A stretch of 31,917 nt of DNA from NZWG01 sp964478995 (GCA_964478995.1 CAYZJY010000015.1:1-31917); one strand, 5' to 3'. Counted from the stretch's first letter, positions 1-9,351 are shown. Notes: generated by a model not told the origin, from the sequence alone. Numbers and translations: made by a program.

Positions 1-50
1 GGCCTCCTGGGCCACAACCAGGTGCTCTAACCAGCTGAGCTACACCCACC
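1..50 (-). tRNA. tRNA-His (GTG), 3' part cut by window edge
   Basis: Read on the minus strand, the sequence gives an extra 5' G plus a 7-nt acceptor strand (GTGGGTG), TA, and a D-arm GCTC/GAGC around a GGTT-containing loop. A 5-bp anticodon stem CCTGG/CCAGG follows, with loop TTGTGGC, so the anticodon is GTG (His). One nucleotide more than usual lies before the TA, which fits the genomically encoded G-1 identity element of bacterial tRNA-His. The variable loop begins and then the window ends, so the T-arm and the 3' acceptor strand are outside. Confidence 0.93.
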
Positions 51-172
51 ATAAAACTTTAGCTCAACATAAGTTGATTTAAAGCGGCGAAAGTTAAAAT
101 ACTTAATCACAGTTTTGAAGAGATTTAACCTGAAAGAATTTTCTATTTGATTCATAATAAGTAAGTAGGATA

Positions 173-189
173 ATAGTAATTTTTACTAT
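173..189 (+). promoter_or_regulatory. AT-rich inverted repeat overlapping the lptF/G start codon
   Basis: Arms ATAGTAA and TTACTAT form a perfect 7-bp inverted repeat around a TTT spacer, and the second arm includes the first two bases of the ATG at 188. A Shine-Dalgarno-like AGGA (167-170) is 17 nt from the ATG, which is too far for normal use. Folding of the hairpin would change that distance or hide the start codon. In AT-rich sequence such a repeat can occur by chance. The rest of 51-187 is the divergent promoter region between the tRNA and this gene; I see no other clear site in it. Confidence 0.35.
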
Positions 190-1555
190 GAGACTATTAT
201 CCAGATACTTTATTCGGGAAATGATTTTACCTTTTTTCTTTTCTCTATTAATGATCACCTTTCTTCTATTCATCAATTTTTTACTTAGGGCAGTAGATCG
301 TTTTCTTGGTAAAGGACTAGAGGTCTTCACTATTCTAGAATACTTATTTCTGAATCTTGCTTGGATAATTGCATTGTCTGTTCCAATGGCTGTGCTACTA
401 TCAACCCTCATGACATTTGGGCGATTGTCAGAGGATAATGAGATAAATGCCATGCGTGCATCTGGCATAGGCTTCCTATCCATTATTAGGGCCCCACTAT
501 TGTTCGGTATTGTTATCGCCATGTTGTTGATATCATTCAATAATTTTATTCTACCACACATGAATTTTCACGCACGACTACTTTCTGGAGATATTTATCG
601 TAAGAGGCCTGGAATGAATATTGAGCCAGGAGTGTTTTTAGATAATCTACCTGACTACAGCATGATAGTTGGTGGCAAAGAAGGTGAAATAATGTCAGAT
701 GTTCGAATTTTCTCTAAAGGAAAACAAGAATCTCAAACAAGTATTCACTCAAAAACTGGTATGCTATCCACATTGTCTGATGCATTTTTGCTTACACTAT
801 ATGATGGAGAAATCCATGAAATTGAGAATAAAGATTTCGCAAATTATCGAAGAATTATTTTTGATACTCATAAGATCATCATTCCAGCAGATGACATACT
901 TTTGAATAGAAGAGACTCTTCAAATCGGACCGATCGGGAGATGACAGTTCCAATGATAATCAAAAAAGTAAATGGATACCAAAAAAAACTTTCCGTCGTG
1001 GAAACAAGACTAAGGGGTGCTTTCTTCAGAACCATGGGTGATAGCATATTACCTCTATCATTAGAAGATGGAGTCAATATTGTCGCAATGGCAAAGGATT
1101 CCATCAATGCTGACACTACATTAAATAAGGGTGCAATAAGGAAAAAAGAAAGACAATTAAGAAACCTAGAGCGACAAGTAAAAAATGAGTTTGGATTAAT
1201 TGCCAGTTACCTCAAAGGTAAAAATAAATATACGGTGGAAGCTCATAAAAAATTTTCCATACCTTTCGCATGTGTTCTTTTTGTACTCTTGGGGGCACCA
1301 TTAGGCGTTTTGGCAAAGAAAGGAGGATTTGCTGTTAGTACATCACTTAGTTTTGGATTTTTCTTGTTGTATTATGTATTATTGATTGGAGGTGAAGAAC
1401 TGGCTGATAGGAATCAAGTCAGTCCTGAAGTCGGGATGTGGGCACCAAATCTAGTCTTACTTTTAGTCGCACTCTATCTTATACTACATACTATTAGAGA
1501 GCGTGCTCCAATTTCATTCCTATTCTTCCTTAAAAAGAATAATATTCAAGATTGA
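188..1555 (+). CDS. LptF/LptG family lipopolysaccharide export permease
   Basis: Inner-membrane subunit of the LptB2FG ABC transporter, which extracts LPS from the inner membrane and feeds it to LptC/LptA. The 455-residue protein opens with the family pattern (RYFIREM..PF), has hydrophobic spans near residues 13-35, 55-80 and 95-120, a hydrophilic periplasmic part of roughly 230 residues, and three more spans in the last ~100 residues. The cytoplasmic segment FGRLSEDNEINAMRASG (about 78-94) is the conserved coupling-helix region of YjgP/YjgQ proteins. I cannot tell LptF from LptG, and the partner gene is not in the window. The ATG at 188 is preceded by AGGA at 167-170 and a small inverted repeat. 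The stop overlaps the start of the next gene by 4 nt. Presence of Lpt implies an LPS-bearing outer membrane. Confidence 0.88.
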   Translation: MRLLSRYFIREMILPFFFSLLMITFLLFINFLLRAVDRFLGKGLEVFTILEYLFLNLAWIIALSVPMAVLLSTLMTFGRLSEDNEINAMRASGIGFLSIIRAPLLFGIVIAMLLISFNNFILPHMNFHARLLSGDIYRKRPGMNIEPGVFLDNLPDYSMIVGGKEGEIMSDVRIFSKGKQESQTSIHSKTGMLSTLSDAFLLTLYDGEIHEIENKDFANYRRIIFDTHKIIIPADDILLNRRDSSNRTDREMTVPMIIKKVNGYQKKLSVVETRLRGAFFRTMGDSILPLSLEDGVNIVAMAKDSINADTTLNKGAIRKKERQLRNLERQVKNEFGLIASYLKGKNKYTVEAHKKFSIPFACVLFVLLGAPLGVLAKKGGFAVSTSLSFGFFLLYYVLLIGGEELADRNQVSPEVGMWAPNLVLLLVALYLILHTIRERAPISFLFFLKKNNIQD

Positions 1556-2835
1556 TACCAGCTAACCTCATATCAAAAAAACGTGATGGGCAGAATCTAA
1601 CTAAAGTTGAGATTGATTCATTTTTCAATGGTTATCTTTCTGAAGCGGTAACGGAAGCTCAAATGTCAGCCATGCTAATGGCAATTTATTTTAATGGAAT
1701 GAATGAGGATGAGACATTTTCCTTAGTTGATGTCATGCTCAATTCTGGTAGAGTCCTTGAATTTCCTCAATCAAATAGATACATTGGTGATAAACATTCT
1801 ACTGGAGGTGTTGGAGATAAGGTATCCCTCATTCTTGCCCCGATAGTAGCTGCTGCAGGAATCAAGATCCCAATGATAGCAGGAAGAGGTCTAGGGTTTA
1901 CTGGTGGCACAATAGATAAGTTGGAGAGCATTCCAGGTTTTGATGTATCTCCAGACCTCGACCTATTCAAGAAATGGGTTGAAAAAAGCGGATATGCGAT
2001 CATGTCCCAGTCCAATGAGATTTGTCCTGCTGACAAAAAAATATATGATCTAAGAAGTAAGACAGGCACGATCTCATCAATACCACTGATCTGTGGATCT
2101 ATCATGAGTAAAAAAATCGCTGAAGGCATATCTGGATTAGTTCTCGATATTAAGATTGGTAATGGAACCTTCATGAAAAGTCAGGAAGAGGCTTTTGAGT
2201 TAGGATCATGGATGGAAAAAATCGGCAAGGCATTTAATATAAGAACAGAGGTAACATATACAAACATGGATCAGCCTCTAGGTCGTTTTGCTGGACTATC
2301 TTGTGAGATAATGGAATCAATGGAATGCTTAAAGGGAAATGGCCCAGATGACCTAATGACCGTTACATTGGAACTAGGGGCTAAATTACTACTCCAGTCT
2401 GGATCAGTAACTTCAAGGTCTGACGCTATTGACCTTCAAACTGAAATAATTAATTCTGGTAGAGGATTAAAATCATTTGAGCAATCAGTAGAAACTCAAG
2501 GTGGCAGGTTAGATGAGTTTCTTTCCGCAACCAAGCCAAAGCATGAGGTCTTGATATACCATGAAAAACCAGGCATCATAATTAACATGGATACTGAATC
2601 CATTGGATGGTCCCTAGTTGAACTAGGTTGTGTAATGAAAAATAATAATGAGATCTTGGATCACACAGCGGGTATGGAATTCTTAAAGAAGACTGGCGAT
2701 GAGATCGATCATAATGAACCAATATGCCGGATTTTCTGTTCAAATGAAAAAAAACTTGATATGGTTTCCAAATCCTTAAGTTCAGCCATAATGGTAGGTG
2801 AGGATTACCATGGAAATAATTCTATTATCTACTAA
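1552..2835 (+). CDS. deoA: thymidine / pyrimidine-nucleoside phosphorylase
   Basis: Phosphorolyses thymidine (or uridine) to the base and (deoxy)ribose-1-phosphate in nucleoside salvage. The 427-residue length is typical. The phosphate and substrate motifs are intact: KHSTGGVGDK at 81-90, the family signature AGRGLGFTGGTIDKLE at 110-125, and the YDLRSKTG...SIMSKK block near 165-190. The start is a TTG at 1552 giving MIPANLISKKRDG, which aligns with the usual N-terminus (..LIRKKRDG). No ATG lies upstream in frame, and the next internal Met is about 37 codons in. It overlaps the lptF/G stop by 4 nt, suggesting translational coupling, although the two functions are unrelated. Whether it prefers thymidine or uridine cannot be read from sequence. 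Confidence 0.92.
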   Translation: MIPANLISKKRDGQNLTKVEIDSFFNGYLSEAVTEAQMSAMLMAIYFNGMNEDETFSLVDVMLNSGRVLEFPQSNRYIGDKHSTGGVGDKVSLILAPIVAAAGIKIPMIAGRGLGFTGGTIDKLESIPGFDVSPDLDLFKKWVEKSGYAIMSQSNEICPADKKIYDLRSKTGTISSIPLICGSIMSKKIAEGISGLVLDIKIGNGTFMKSQEEAFELGSWMEKIGKAFNIRTEVTYTNMDQPLGRFAGLSCEIMESMECLKGNGPDDLMTVTLELGAKLLLQSGSVTSRSDAIDLQTEIINSGRGLKSFEQSVETQGGRLDEFLSATKPKHEVLIYHEKPGIIINMDTESIGWSLVELGCVMKNNNEILDHTAGMEFLKKTGDEIDHNEPICRIFCSNEKKLDMVSKSLSSAIMVGEDYHGNNSIIY

Positions 2836-2837
2836 AT

Positions 2838-4952
2838 CTATTCAGTGCGATGCACTTTGCATTTTTGCGTTGGTTCAGTACCCTTTTTAAAGATCTCTTG
2901 TTCCACTGGACAAGCTGGCAGAGGCAATTTTTTTGTAACAGTACATATTTCCTTATCTTGGATTCCGCTAGGTTTTTCAAATTTCTGTATTGGTAGTTCC
3001 AGTGTATCATGGGCAGTTTTCATGAACTTAGCCCATGCAGGTAACGCTGCTCGGCTTCCATCTTGCCCAGGCCCAAGCGGCACCTTAAAATCATCTACTC
3101 CAAACCAACAGCCTGCAGCTATCTGTGGAGTGAAGCCTACAAACCAGGCATCGCTCCATCCTTGAGTGGTTCCAGTTTTCCCGGCAGCTGGTCTATTGAA
3201 CTTATATTTCCACCTAGCACTTCCTCCCGTTCCTCTATCCATGACCGTTTGCATTAAACTTGTCATTAGATAAGCTGTTTCCTCACTCAATACCTCTTTG
3301 CGATCTGGGTAATATTCTTTTATGATATTTCCATATCTATCTTCTATCCTTGTGATCGCGAATGGTTTAGAATAAACTCCTTTATTTGATAGTGCAGAAT
3401 AGGCACTGACCATTTCAATTGGAAATACCTCCGAAGTTCCTAAGGCGATGGCATCGACTGCCCTAATATCTGTATTTATACCCATCCGCTTTGCAGTCTG
3501 TTTTACCTGCTCCGCTGGCGCAATATCTTGTTGAACCATGCGAACAGAAATCAGATTCATGGATTTTCTTAGACCCTCTCGAAATGTAGTTAGGCCTCCA
3601 GTACTCCCATCATAGTTTTGTGGTTTCCATTTTACCCATGTACCATCCATGTTTTGGATATTTAGGACAACAGGCTGATTTAATAACTGCTCTGTGACAG
3701 AATAGCCATTTTCTAATGCAGTTGTATAAACAAATGGTTTAAATACAGATCCTGGTTGTCTACGAGCCTGTACTGCACGATTATATTGATCATGGTAATC
3801 GGGTCTACCACCAACCATTGCAAGTATTCCACCTGTATTGGGATCGAGAGCCACAAATGCACATTGAACCAATAATTTATCCCGGAGGTCCTTATATAGC
3901 TTTCCTTCCCCAGATAACATCATTTTAATACTGTCTTCTTCATAGATCGTAAGGTAGGCCAAATTCTCAAATTCCTCTCGGTTCTTATATAACCGTTTAT
4001 TTAAGCGCTGCTGGTCATCCCGAACAGTACTTAAAACTGCATCCTCAGCAATGGACTGCAATCGTGAATCCAAAGTGGTATAGATCTTTAATCCATCTCT
4101 ATAAATATTGATACCCAATGCTGTGTCCTCTTTCTCAAGAATTCTTCTAACATATTCAGTAAAATATGGTGCACTTCCCCTCTTTGGAACCTCAAGCACA
4201 GTCTCTAGCGTTCTTGCTCTATTCTCTTCATGTTCGCCTCTAGTTATGTATCCCTGGTCGCGCATTAATCTTAATACTGTATTCCTACGACGAATTGCCC
4301 TATCAGGATGATGAATGGGAGAATAACTTGCTGGTGCCGGTAAAAGACCAACCAATATGGCAGATTCATCTATGGTTAGATACCGTGATTCCTTACCGAA
4401 AAAACGCTTGGTCGCAGCCTCGACACCATAGGTCCCATGTCCAAAGTGAACCGTATTAAGATACATCTCCAATATCTCATCTTTTGTATAGGTTCTTTCA
4501 ATCTGGATGGCAGTGATCATCTCCTTCACCTTCCTGAGGATACTATCTTCAAAACCGACAGACTTATAAAGATTACGGGCAAGTTGTTGAGTTAAAGTGG
4601 AAAATCCCTGACGATAACTTAATGATAATGTATTGATCATGACGGCCCTTGCAATACTCCTCATCGATAAGCCCCAGTGTTCAAAAAATCTACGATCCTC
4701 AGATGAGACAACTGCATATTGCATGTGCTCAGGTATTTTATCTAACTCGATAAAAACCCTCTTCTGTACAAACAATTCATTTAACACTTTACCATCTGAT
4801 GAATAAATACGAGTCACCAGATCGGGGTCATAATTCTCAAGTTGCTCTAAGGAAGGGAGGTTCCTAGATAGGAATAGTATAAGAAATAGTACACCAAACA
4901 TCCCTAGAATGATCAATAATGCACATCTATAGAAAATTTTCTTTATCTCCAT
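2838..4952 (-). CDS. class A penicillin-binding protein (PBP1A-like), glycosyltransferase/transpeptidase
   Basis: Bifunctional peptidoglycan synthase of 704 residues anchored by one N-terminal TM helix (about 10-29). The GT51 glycosyltransferase domain shows the catalytic SSEDRRFFEHWG (Glu85), GFSTLTQQLARN (116-127), RKVKE (140-144) and KDEILEMYLN (157-166). The transpeptidase domain has SVFK with nucleophile Ser402, SMN (464-466) and KTGT (592-595). The C-terminal tail has three spaced cysteines (after EIC, PAC and QKC) and ends in CKVH, a tail common in PBP1A proteins of this part of the tree. The gene stops 2 nt from the stop of the convergent deoA, leaving no room for a terminator between them. 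It lies 95 bp downstream of fumC on the same strand; the gap shows no obvious hairpin. Confidence 0.95.
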   Translation of the reverse strand: MEIKKIFYRCALLIILGMFGVLFLILFLSRNLPSLEQLENYDPDLVTRIYSSDGKVLNELFVQKRVFIELDKIPEHMQYAVVSSEDRRFFEHWGLSMRSIARAVMINTLSLSYRQGFSTLTQQLARNLYKSVGFEDSILRKVKEMITAIQIERTYTKDEILEMYLNTVHFGHGTYGVEAATKRFFGKESRYLTIDESAILVGLLPAPASYSPIHHPDRAIRRRNTVLRLMRDQGYITRGEHEENRARTLETVLEVPKRGSAPYFTEYVRRILEKEDTALGINIYRDGLKIYTTLDSRLQSIAEDAVLSTVRDDQQRLNKRLYKNREEFENLAYLTIYEEDSIKMMLSGEGKLYKDLRDKLLVQCAFVALDPNTGGILAMVGGRPDYHDQYNRAVQARRQPGSVFKPFVYTTALENGYSVTEQLLNQPVVLNIQNMDGTWVKWKPQNYDGSTGGLTTFREGLRKSMNLISVRMVQQDIAPAEQVKQTAKRMGINTDIRAVDAIALGTSEVFPIEMVSAYSALSNKGVYSKPFAITRIEDRYGNIIKEYYPDRKEVLSEETAYLMTSLMQTVMDRGTGGSARWKYKFNRPAAGKTGTTQGWSDAWFVGFTPQIAAGCWFGVDDFKVPLGPGQDGSRAALPAWAKFMKTAHDTLELPIQKFEKPSGIQDKEICTVTKKLPLPACPVEQEIFKKGTEPTQKCKVHRTE

Positions 4953-5047
4953 CTTGAATCCAGTATCTATTATTTCAAAATATGAGTTCTGGCTATTGGA
5001 TGGAAATACGGTCTATCATTTTTCACCAAATAATAAAAAGAATTAAC

Positions 5048-6445
5048 TTAATCTTCTTCTCTAGGACTGATCATGTCCTCTGGCTTGACCAAACGGTCGA
5101 ATTCCTCTCCTGTCATGTATCCCAATTCACCTATGGCTTCACGGAGAGTGGTCTTGTCTTTGTATGCCTTTTTTGCTACTTCAGATGCCTTATCATACCC
5201 AATATGTGGATTCAATGCTGTAACCAACATAAGAGAATTATATAAATTATGATCAATGCGTTCCAAATTAGGTTCAATTCCAACAATGGCATTTTTTCTG
5301 AATGAATCACACCCATCTGATAAAAGACGAATGGATTGCAATATATTATAGGCAATCACTGGTCGGTATACATTTAATTCAAAGTTCCCCGAGGCACCAG
5401 CAAATGTGATGGTCGTGTCATTACCCATGACCTGTGTACAAAGCATGGTCATGGCCTCACATTGGGTTGGATTGACCTTGCCAGGCATGATCGAAGATCC
5501 GGGCTCATTTGCGGGCAAATTAATTTCACCAATTCCACTTCTTGGACCGCTAGAAAGCCATCGAAGGTCATTGGCTATCTTGAATAACGATCCTGCTACA
5601 ACCTTGAGTGCGCCTGATAGTTCCACAATACTATCTTGCCCTCCTAATGCCTCAAATTTATTCTCGGCAGTGTGAAATTCTAAACCAGTCAAAAAGGAAA
5701 TCTCCTTTGCAGCGGCTTCTGCAAAGCCAACGATTGAATTAATACCAGTCCCAACTGCAGTTCCACCCATTGCTAACTCTTGACAATGGTAAAGACATTT
5801 TTCAAGACGAACGATGCCATGCTCCAATGCTGAAACATATCCTGACAACTCTTGCCCTAAACTTATCGGGGTAGCATCCTGTAAATGAGTACGACCGAGT
5901 TTTATGATCGATTCAAATTCAATGGATTTGTCATTCAAAGCATCCTTGAGTTTTGTTATGGAAGGGATAAGTTCATTGTGAACACTCTCAACTGCGGCAA
6001 TATTAATTGCTGTAGGGAATGTATCGTTTGTTGACTGACTCATGTTCACATGATCATTGGGATGGACGGGCTCTTTACTCCCTATCACGCCACCAAGAAT
6101 CTCTATTGCCCTATTCGCTATGACCTCATTAAAGTTCATGTTGGTTTGAGTTCCACTGCCAGTTTGCCAGACCACCAAAGGAAAATGCTCATCAAGTTTT
6201 CCACTTATGACTTCATCTGCCGCTGAATGGATTGCCTGAAGAAGTTTATCATCCAAATTCCCAAATCCATTGTTAACGGTTGCAGCAGCTTTTTTTATTA
6301 GACCATATGCTCGTATGAATTCTCTTTGAAATTTCTCTCCACCTATCTTGAAATTATTAAGAGATCTCTGGGTCTGAGCACCATAGTATTTATCTTTAGG
6401 TACCTCTATTGGCCCAATACTGTCCCGTTCCGTGCGGGTTTCCAT
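5048..6445 (-). CDS. fumC: class II fumarate hydratase
   Basis: Interconverts fumarate and malate in the TCA cycle without an Fe-S cluster. The 465-residue length matches class II fumarases. The lyase signature GSSIMPGKVNP (316-326) carries the catalytic serine at 317, and GRTHLQD (184-190) carries the catalytic base-pair histidine 187. The segments QTGSGTQTNMNFNEV (94-108) and MSQSTNDTFPTA (135-146) complete the active site. The ATG follows the korB stop after 2 nt, so it is the third gene of korA-korB-fumC. Aspartase and argininosuccinate lyase share the superfamily, but the fit is specific to FumC. Confidence 0.96.
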   Translation of the reverse strand: METRTERDSIGPIEVPKDKYYGAQTQRSLNNFKIGGEKFQREFIRAYGLIKKAAATVNNGFGNLDDKLLQAIHSAADEVISGKLDEHFPLVVWQTGSGTQTNMNFNEVIANRAIEILGGVIGSKEPVHPNDHVNMSQSTNDTFPTAINIAAVESVHNELIPSITKLKDALNDKSIEFESIIKLGRTHLQDATPISLGQELSGYVSALEHGIVRLEKCLYHCQELAMGGTAVGTGINSIVGFAEAAAKEISFLTGLEFHTAENKFEALGGQDSIVELSGALKVVAGSLFKIANDLRWLSSGPRSGIGEINLPANEPGSSIMPGKVNPTQCEAMTMLCTQVMGNDTTITFAGASGNFELNVYRPVIAYNILQSIRLLSDGCDSFRKNAIVGIEPNLERIDHNLYNSLMLVTALNPHIGYDKASEVAKKAYKDKTTLREAIGELGYMTGEEFDRLVKPEDMISPREED

Positions 6446-6447
6446 GT

Positions 6448-7458
6448 CTATCCGACTGTCCAGGTGTCTCCTGCATTGAGGAGGTCTTGGACACTACCGG
6501 CTCCTTTCTTGTCTTTAGCGAAATTGATCTGATCCACCATGTCTTGATTATAAGTGGGTTTATCAATTGAATAGATCACGCCAATGGGTTCAGGGAGATC
6601 TGGGTTTGAGGTCCAATTGGCAATGATATGAGCAAGGTCAAGATTAGTCTCATCATGGACAAGTACATCATCTACACTATTTTTTTCCATGTCGATCACA
6701 ATTGCCTTAGATCCATCTAGTTTAATGCCTTTTGTCTCTTTTGCAAATAGCATTGGTTCACCATTTTTTAATTCGATCACGTTATCCATTTTTTCAGCAC
6801 CTGTGTATGGCTCAAAAGCACCATCATTGAATATGTTACAATTTTGATATATCTCTATGTATGACCCACCATCGTGGCTGTAAGATCTTTCCATCATCTC
6901 AGCCATGTGCTTTTGCCACCTATCAATGGTACGAGCTACAAATGTTGCCTGCGCACCCAAGGCTAGAGAAGGTGGATTGAGAGGAATGTCGATTGAACCA
7001 TAAGGCGATGCCTTAGTGAGTTTTCCTACTTCGGATGTAGGTGAATACTGGCCCTTTGTCAAACCATAAATCCTATTGTTGAACATCAGGATATTGATGT
7101 CCATGTTCCTTCTAAGCGCATGCATGAAATGATTACCACCAATGGAAAGGCCATCTCCATCTCCTGTGATAACCCAAACAGAGAGATCAGGATTAGCGAT
7201 CTTTACTCCTGTGGCAAGCGCTGGCGCACGACCATGAATGGAATGGAATCCATAAGTATTCATGTAATACGGAAATCTACTTGAACAACCAATTCCAGAA
7301 ACAAATACAAAATCTTCACGCTTTCTTCCAAAAGTTGGCATTTGCTTTTGTGCTTGTGCGAGGATGGCATAATCTCCACATCCTGGACACCAGCGTACTG
7401 CCTGATCTGAAACAAAATCTTTTTTTGTCAACTCGGGGGTTGTTGCTACTTCGCTCAT
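6448..7458 (-). CDS. korB: 2-oxoglutarate:ferredoxin oxidoreductase, beta subunit
   Basis: Thiamine-diphosphate-binding subunit of a 2-oxoacid:ferredoxin oxidoreductase (336 residues). WCPGCG gives Cys24 and Cys27; with Cys58 (GIGCSSRFPYY) and Cys207 (YQNCNIF) these fit the four ligands of the proximal [4Fe-4S] cluster. The ThDP/Mg motif runs from GDGDGLSIGGNH (99-110) to FNN (126-128). Sequence style (YGFHSIHGRAPALATG) is that of the two-subunit KorAB/ForAB enzymes acting on 2-oxoglutarate, although pyruvate or another 2-oxoacid is possible. Its start lies 6 nt after the korA stop. The enzyme links oxidative or reductive TCA flux to ferredoxin. Confidence 0.92.
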   Translation of the reverse strand: MSEVATTPELTKKDFVSDQAVRWCPGCGDYAILAQAQKQMPTFGRKREDFVFVSGIGCSSRFPYYMNTYGFHSIHGRAPALATGVKIANPDLSVWVITGDGDGLSIGGNHFMHALRRNMDINILMFNNRIYGLTKGQYSPTSEVGKLTKASPYGSIDIPLNPPSLALGAQATFVARTIDRWQKHMAEMMERSYSHDGGSYIEIYQNCNIFNDGAFEPYTGAEKMDNVIELKNGEPMLFAKETKGIKLDGSKAIVIDMEKNSVDDVLVHDETNLDLAHIIANWTSNPDLPEPIGVIYSIDKPTYNQDMVDQINFAKDKKGAGSVQDLLNAGDTWTVG

Positions 7459-7464
7459 TCTATT

Positions 7465-9306
7465 TTATCCTAGTGTTTCTTTAACTTTTTCAACGATGGT
7501 TGCAGCGCCAATGGGCCTTCCTCTAACAAGATTCAATCCTTTGGCATCAACAAGATACTCTGACCTTATCAATCTTAACAATTGACCCAAATTTATTTCA
7601 GGAATCAAAATATGCTTAAAGTTTATCAATATCTCACCGAGGTCCTTTGGAAGCGGAGATATCCATCTAACATGCACATGGGACACTTTTAGCCCTTCTT
7701 CTTGAAGCGTTTCACTTGCCGATCTAGAAGCACCGTATGTTCCACCCCAACTTAAAAGTAGCAGGTCTCCATGGCCATCACCAAATACCTCTGTTGGTGG
7801 AATGTCATTTTGAATTCTATTAACCTTTTCCTGTCTTAGCATGACCATTCTATGGTGATTCTCAGGGTCATAACTTACATGCCCAGTATTCTCTGCTGTC
7901 TCAATACCTCCTACTCTATGTTCAAGTTTTGCAGTACCAGGGATGGCCCAAGGACGTGCCAATGTCTTGTCGTCTCTTAAATAGGGCAGAAAATCTCCAT
8001 CTGCATTTGGTTTATCAGCAAATTTTACATCAATGGATTCTAATTCATCCAGATCGGGTATGTTCCAAGGTTCAGAACCATTTGCTAGGTAGCCATCGGT
8101 TAAAAGCATTACTGGAGTCATATGAGTTACTGCAGCCTTGCAAGCCTCATATGCGGCAAAAAAACAATCACCAGGTGTAGCAGCAGCAATGACAGGCATG
8201 GGTGCCTCGCCATTGCGTCCGTAAAGAGCCTGATTTAGATCTGATTGTTCAGTCTTTGTTGGTAGACCGGTACTGGGCCCTCCTCTTTGTACATTTATTA
8301 CCACAAGAGGCAATTCGGTCATGACCGCTAGACCAAGTGCCTCACCTTTGAGGGCAATACCTGGTCCAGAAGTAGTCGTGATCGCCAAGTTTCCTGCATA
8401 AGAAGCACCAATTGCAGATGTCACACCCGCAATCTCATCCTCCGCTTGAAAGGTCTTTACACCAAAATGTTTCCATGATGACAAGGTATGGAGTATGTCA
8501 CTCGCAGGGGTTATGGGATAACTCCCCAAAAAGAGGCCAAGATCTGCTTTTTCAGAAGCAGCTAGGAGCCCCAATGATGTAGCCAAATTCCCATTTATAT
8601 TGCGATAGGTTCCTGGAGGCAAGACTGCCTTCTCTACTTTGTATCTAGTTGTAAATATCTCCGTGGTATCGGCATAATTATAGCCCGCATGCATTGAGGC
8701 TGTATTTGCCTCAATAATTGCATCCTTGCCAGCAAATTTTTTCTTGAGCCATGCCTCTGTAGCATCCATTGGCCTATCATACATGTAAAATAACACACCA
8801 AGAGCAAAGAAATTCTTTGTCCGCAAGACCAACTTCCCTGTCAGGTCCATTCCCTCGCACGCTGCTGTCACCATTTTATTCATCTCAATTGGGATCACAG
8901 TAAAATAATCATCAAGAGAGCCATCTTCGACAGGATTGGTCTCATAGCCTGCAAAGTTCAGGTTCTTTTTTGAAAAGGCATCTGTGTTAATGATCATTGT
9001 GCCACCAGGGATGAGATCTTTTTGGTGTACCTTCAATGCTGCAGGGTTCATGGCAACCAAAACATCAGGCTTATCTCCAGGGGTGTGAATATCTTTTGAG
9101 GAGAATTTTAGTTGAAATGCACTCACACCAGCAAGGGATCCTGCAGGAGCTCTAATTTCTGCTGGAAAATCTGGTAGGGTGCTGAGGTCATTTCCAACGA
9201 TTGCGGTTGTCTCTGTAAAACGACCGCCAGTTAACTGCATTCCATCTCCAGAATCACCAGCAAAACGTATTACTGCTTCATCGATTGTTTTAAAAGTTTT
9301 TCCCAT
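7465..9306 (-). CDS. korA: 2-oxoglutarate:ferredoxin oxidoreductase, fused gamma-alpha subunit
   Basis: 613-residue partner of KorB. Residues 1 to about 200 form the gamma domain (RFAGDSGDGMQLTGG near the N-terminus). From about 230 on lies the alpha ThDP-fold domain, with the diagnostic YPITPASDIL, the AEDEIAGVTSAIGASYAG block, and TTSGPGIALKGEALGLAVMTE. This gamma-alpha fusion is the usual arrangement in the two-gene Kor enzymes. The ATG at 9306 is preceded on the minus strand by an AGGA-like site. It is the first gene of the korA-korB-fumC operon and shares a 198-bp divergent intergenic region with the ion channel gene. It needs ferredoxin and Fe-S clusters, which the suf operon nearby would supply. 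Confidence 0.93.
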   Translation of the reverse strand: MGKTFKTIDEAVIRFAGDSGDGMQLTGGRFTETTAIVGNDLSTLPDFPAEIRAPAGSLAGVSAFQLKFSSKDIHTPGDKPDVLVAMNPAALKVHQKDLIPGGTMIINTDAFSKKNLNFAGYETNPVEDGSLDDYFTVIPIEMNKMVTAACEGMDLTGKLVLRTKNFFALGVLFYMYDRPMDATEAWLKKKFAGKDAIIEANTASMHAGYNYADTTEIFTTRYKVEKAVLPPGTYRNINGNLATSLGLLAASEKADLGLFLGSYPITPASDILHTLSSWKHFGVKTFQAEDEIAGVTSAIGASYAGNLAITTTSGPGIALKGEALGLAVMTELPLVVINVQRGGPSTGLPTKTEQSDLNQALYGRNGEAPMPVIAAATPGDCFFAAYEACKAAVTHMTPVMLLTDGYLANGSEPWNIPDLDELESIDVKFADKPNADGDFLPYLRDDKTLARPWAIPGTAKLEHRVGGIETAENTGHVSYDPENHHRMVMLRQEKVNRIQNDIPPTEVFGDGHGDLLLLSWGGTYGASRSASETLQEEGLKVSHVHVRWISPLPKDLGEILINFKHILIPEINLGQLLRLIRSEYLVDAKGLNLVRGRPIGAATIVEKVKETLG

Positions 9307-9334
9307 TGTTCCTATTCTTCTATATGCTAAGTCT

Positions 9335-9351
9335 TATTTATTTAATAAATA
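9335..9351. promoter_or_regulatory. AT-only inverted repeat in the korA / channel divergent promoter region
   Basis: TATTTATT and AATAAATA form a perfect 8-bp inverted repeat with a 1-nt spacer, 29 bp upstream of korA and about 150 bp upstream of the channel ATG. It could be an operator for either gene, but an AT-only palindrome in AT-rich sequence is weak evidence. Elsewhere in 9307-9504 an AGGAAGG (9404-9410) sits in front of a TTG at 9415 that is in frame with the channel gene. Confidence 0.2.

Noticed and set aside
2836..2837. Terminator between deoA and the PBP gene
   Set aside because: The convergent stop codons are 2 nt apart; any terminator would have to lie inside the coding sequences, and I saw none by eye.
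2838..4850. Cysteine-bearing C-terminal tail of the PBP as a novel metal-binding domain
   Set aside because: The tail pattern ending in C-x-VH is common among PBP1A proteins of related phyla, so it is not special here.
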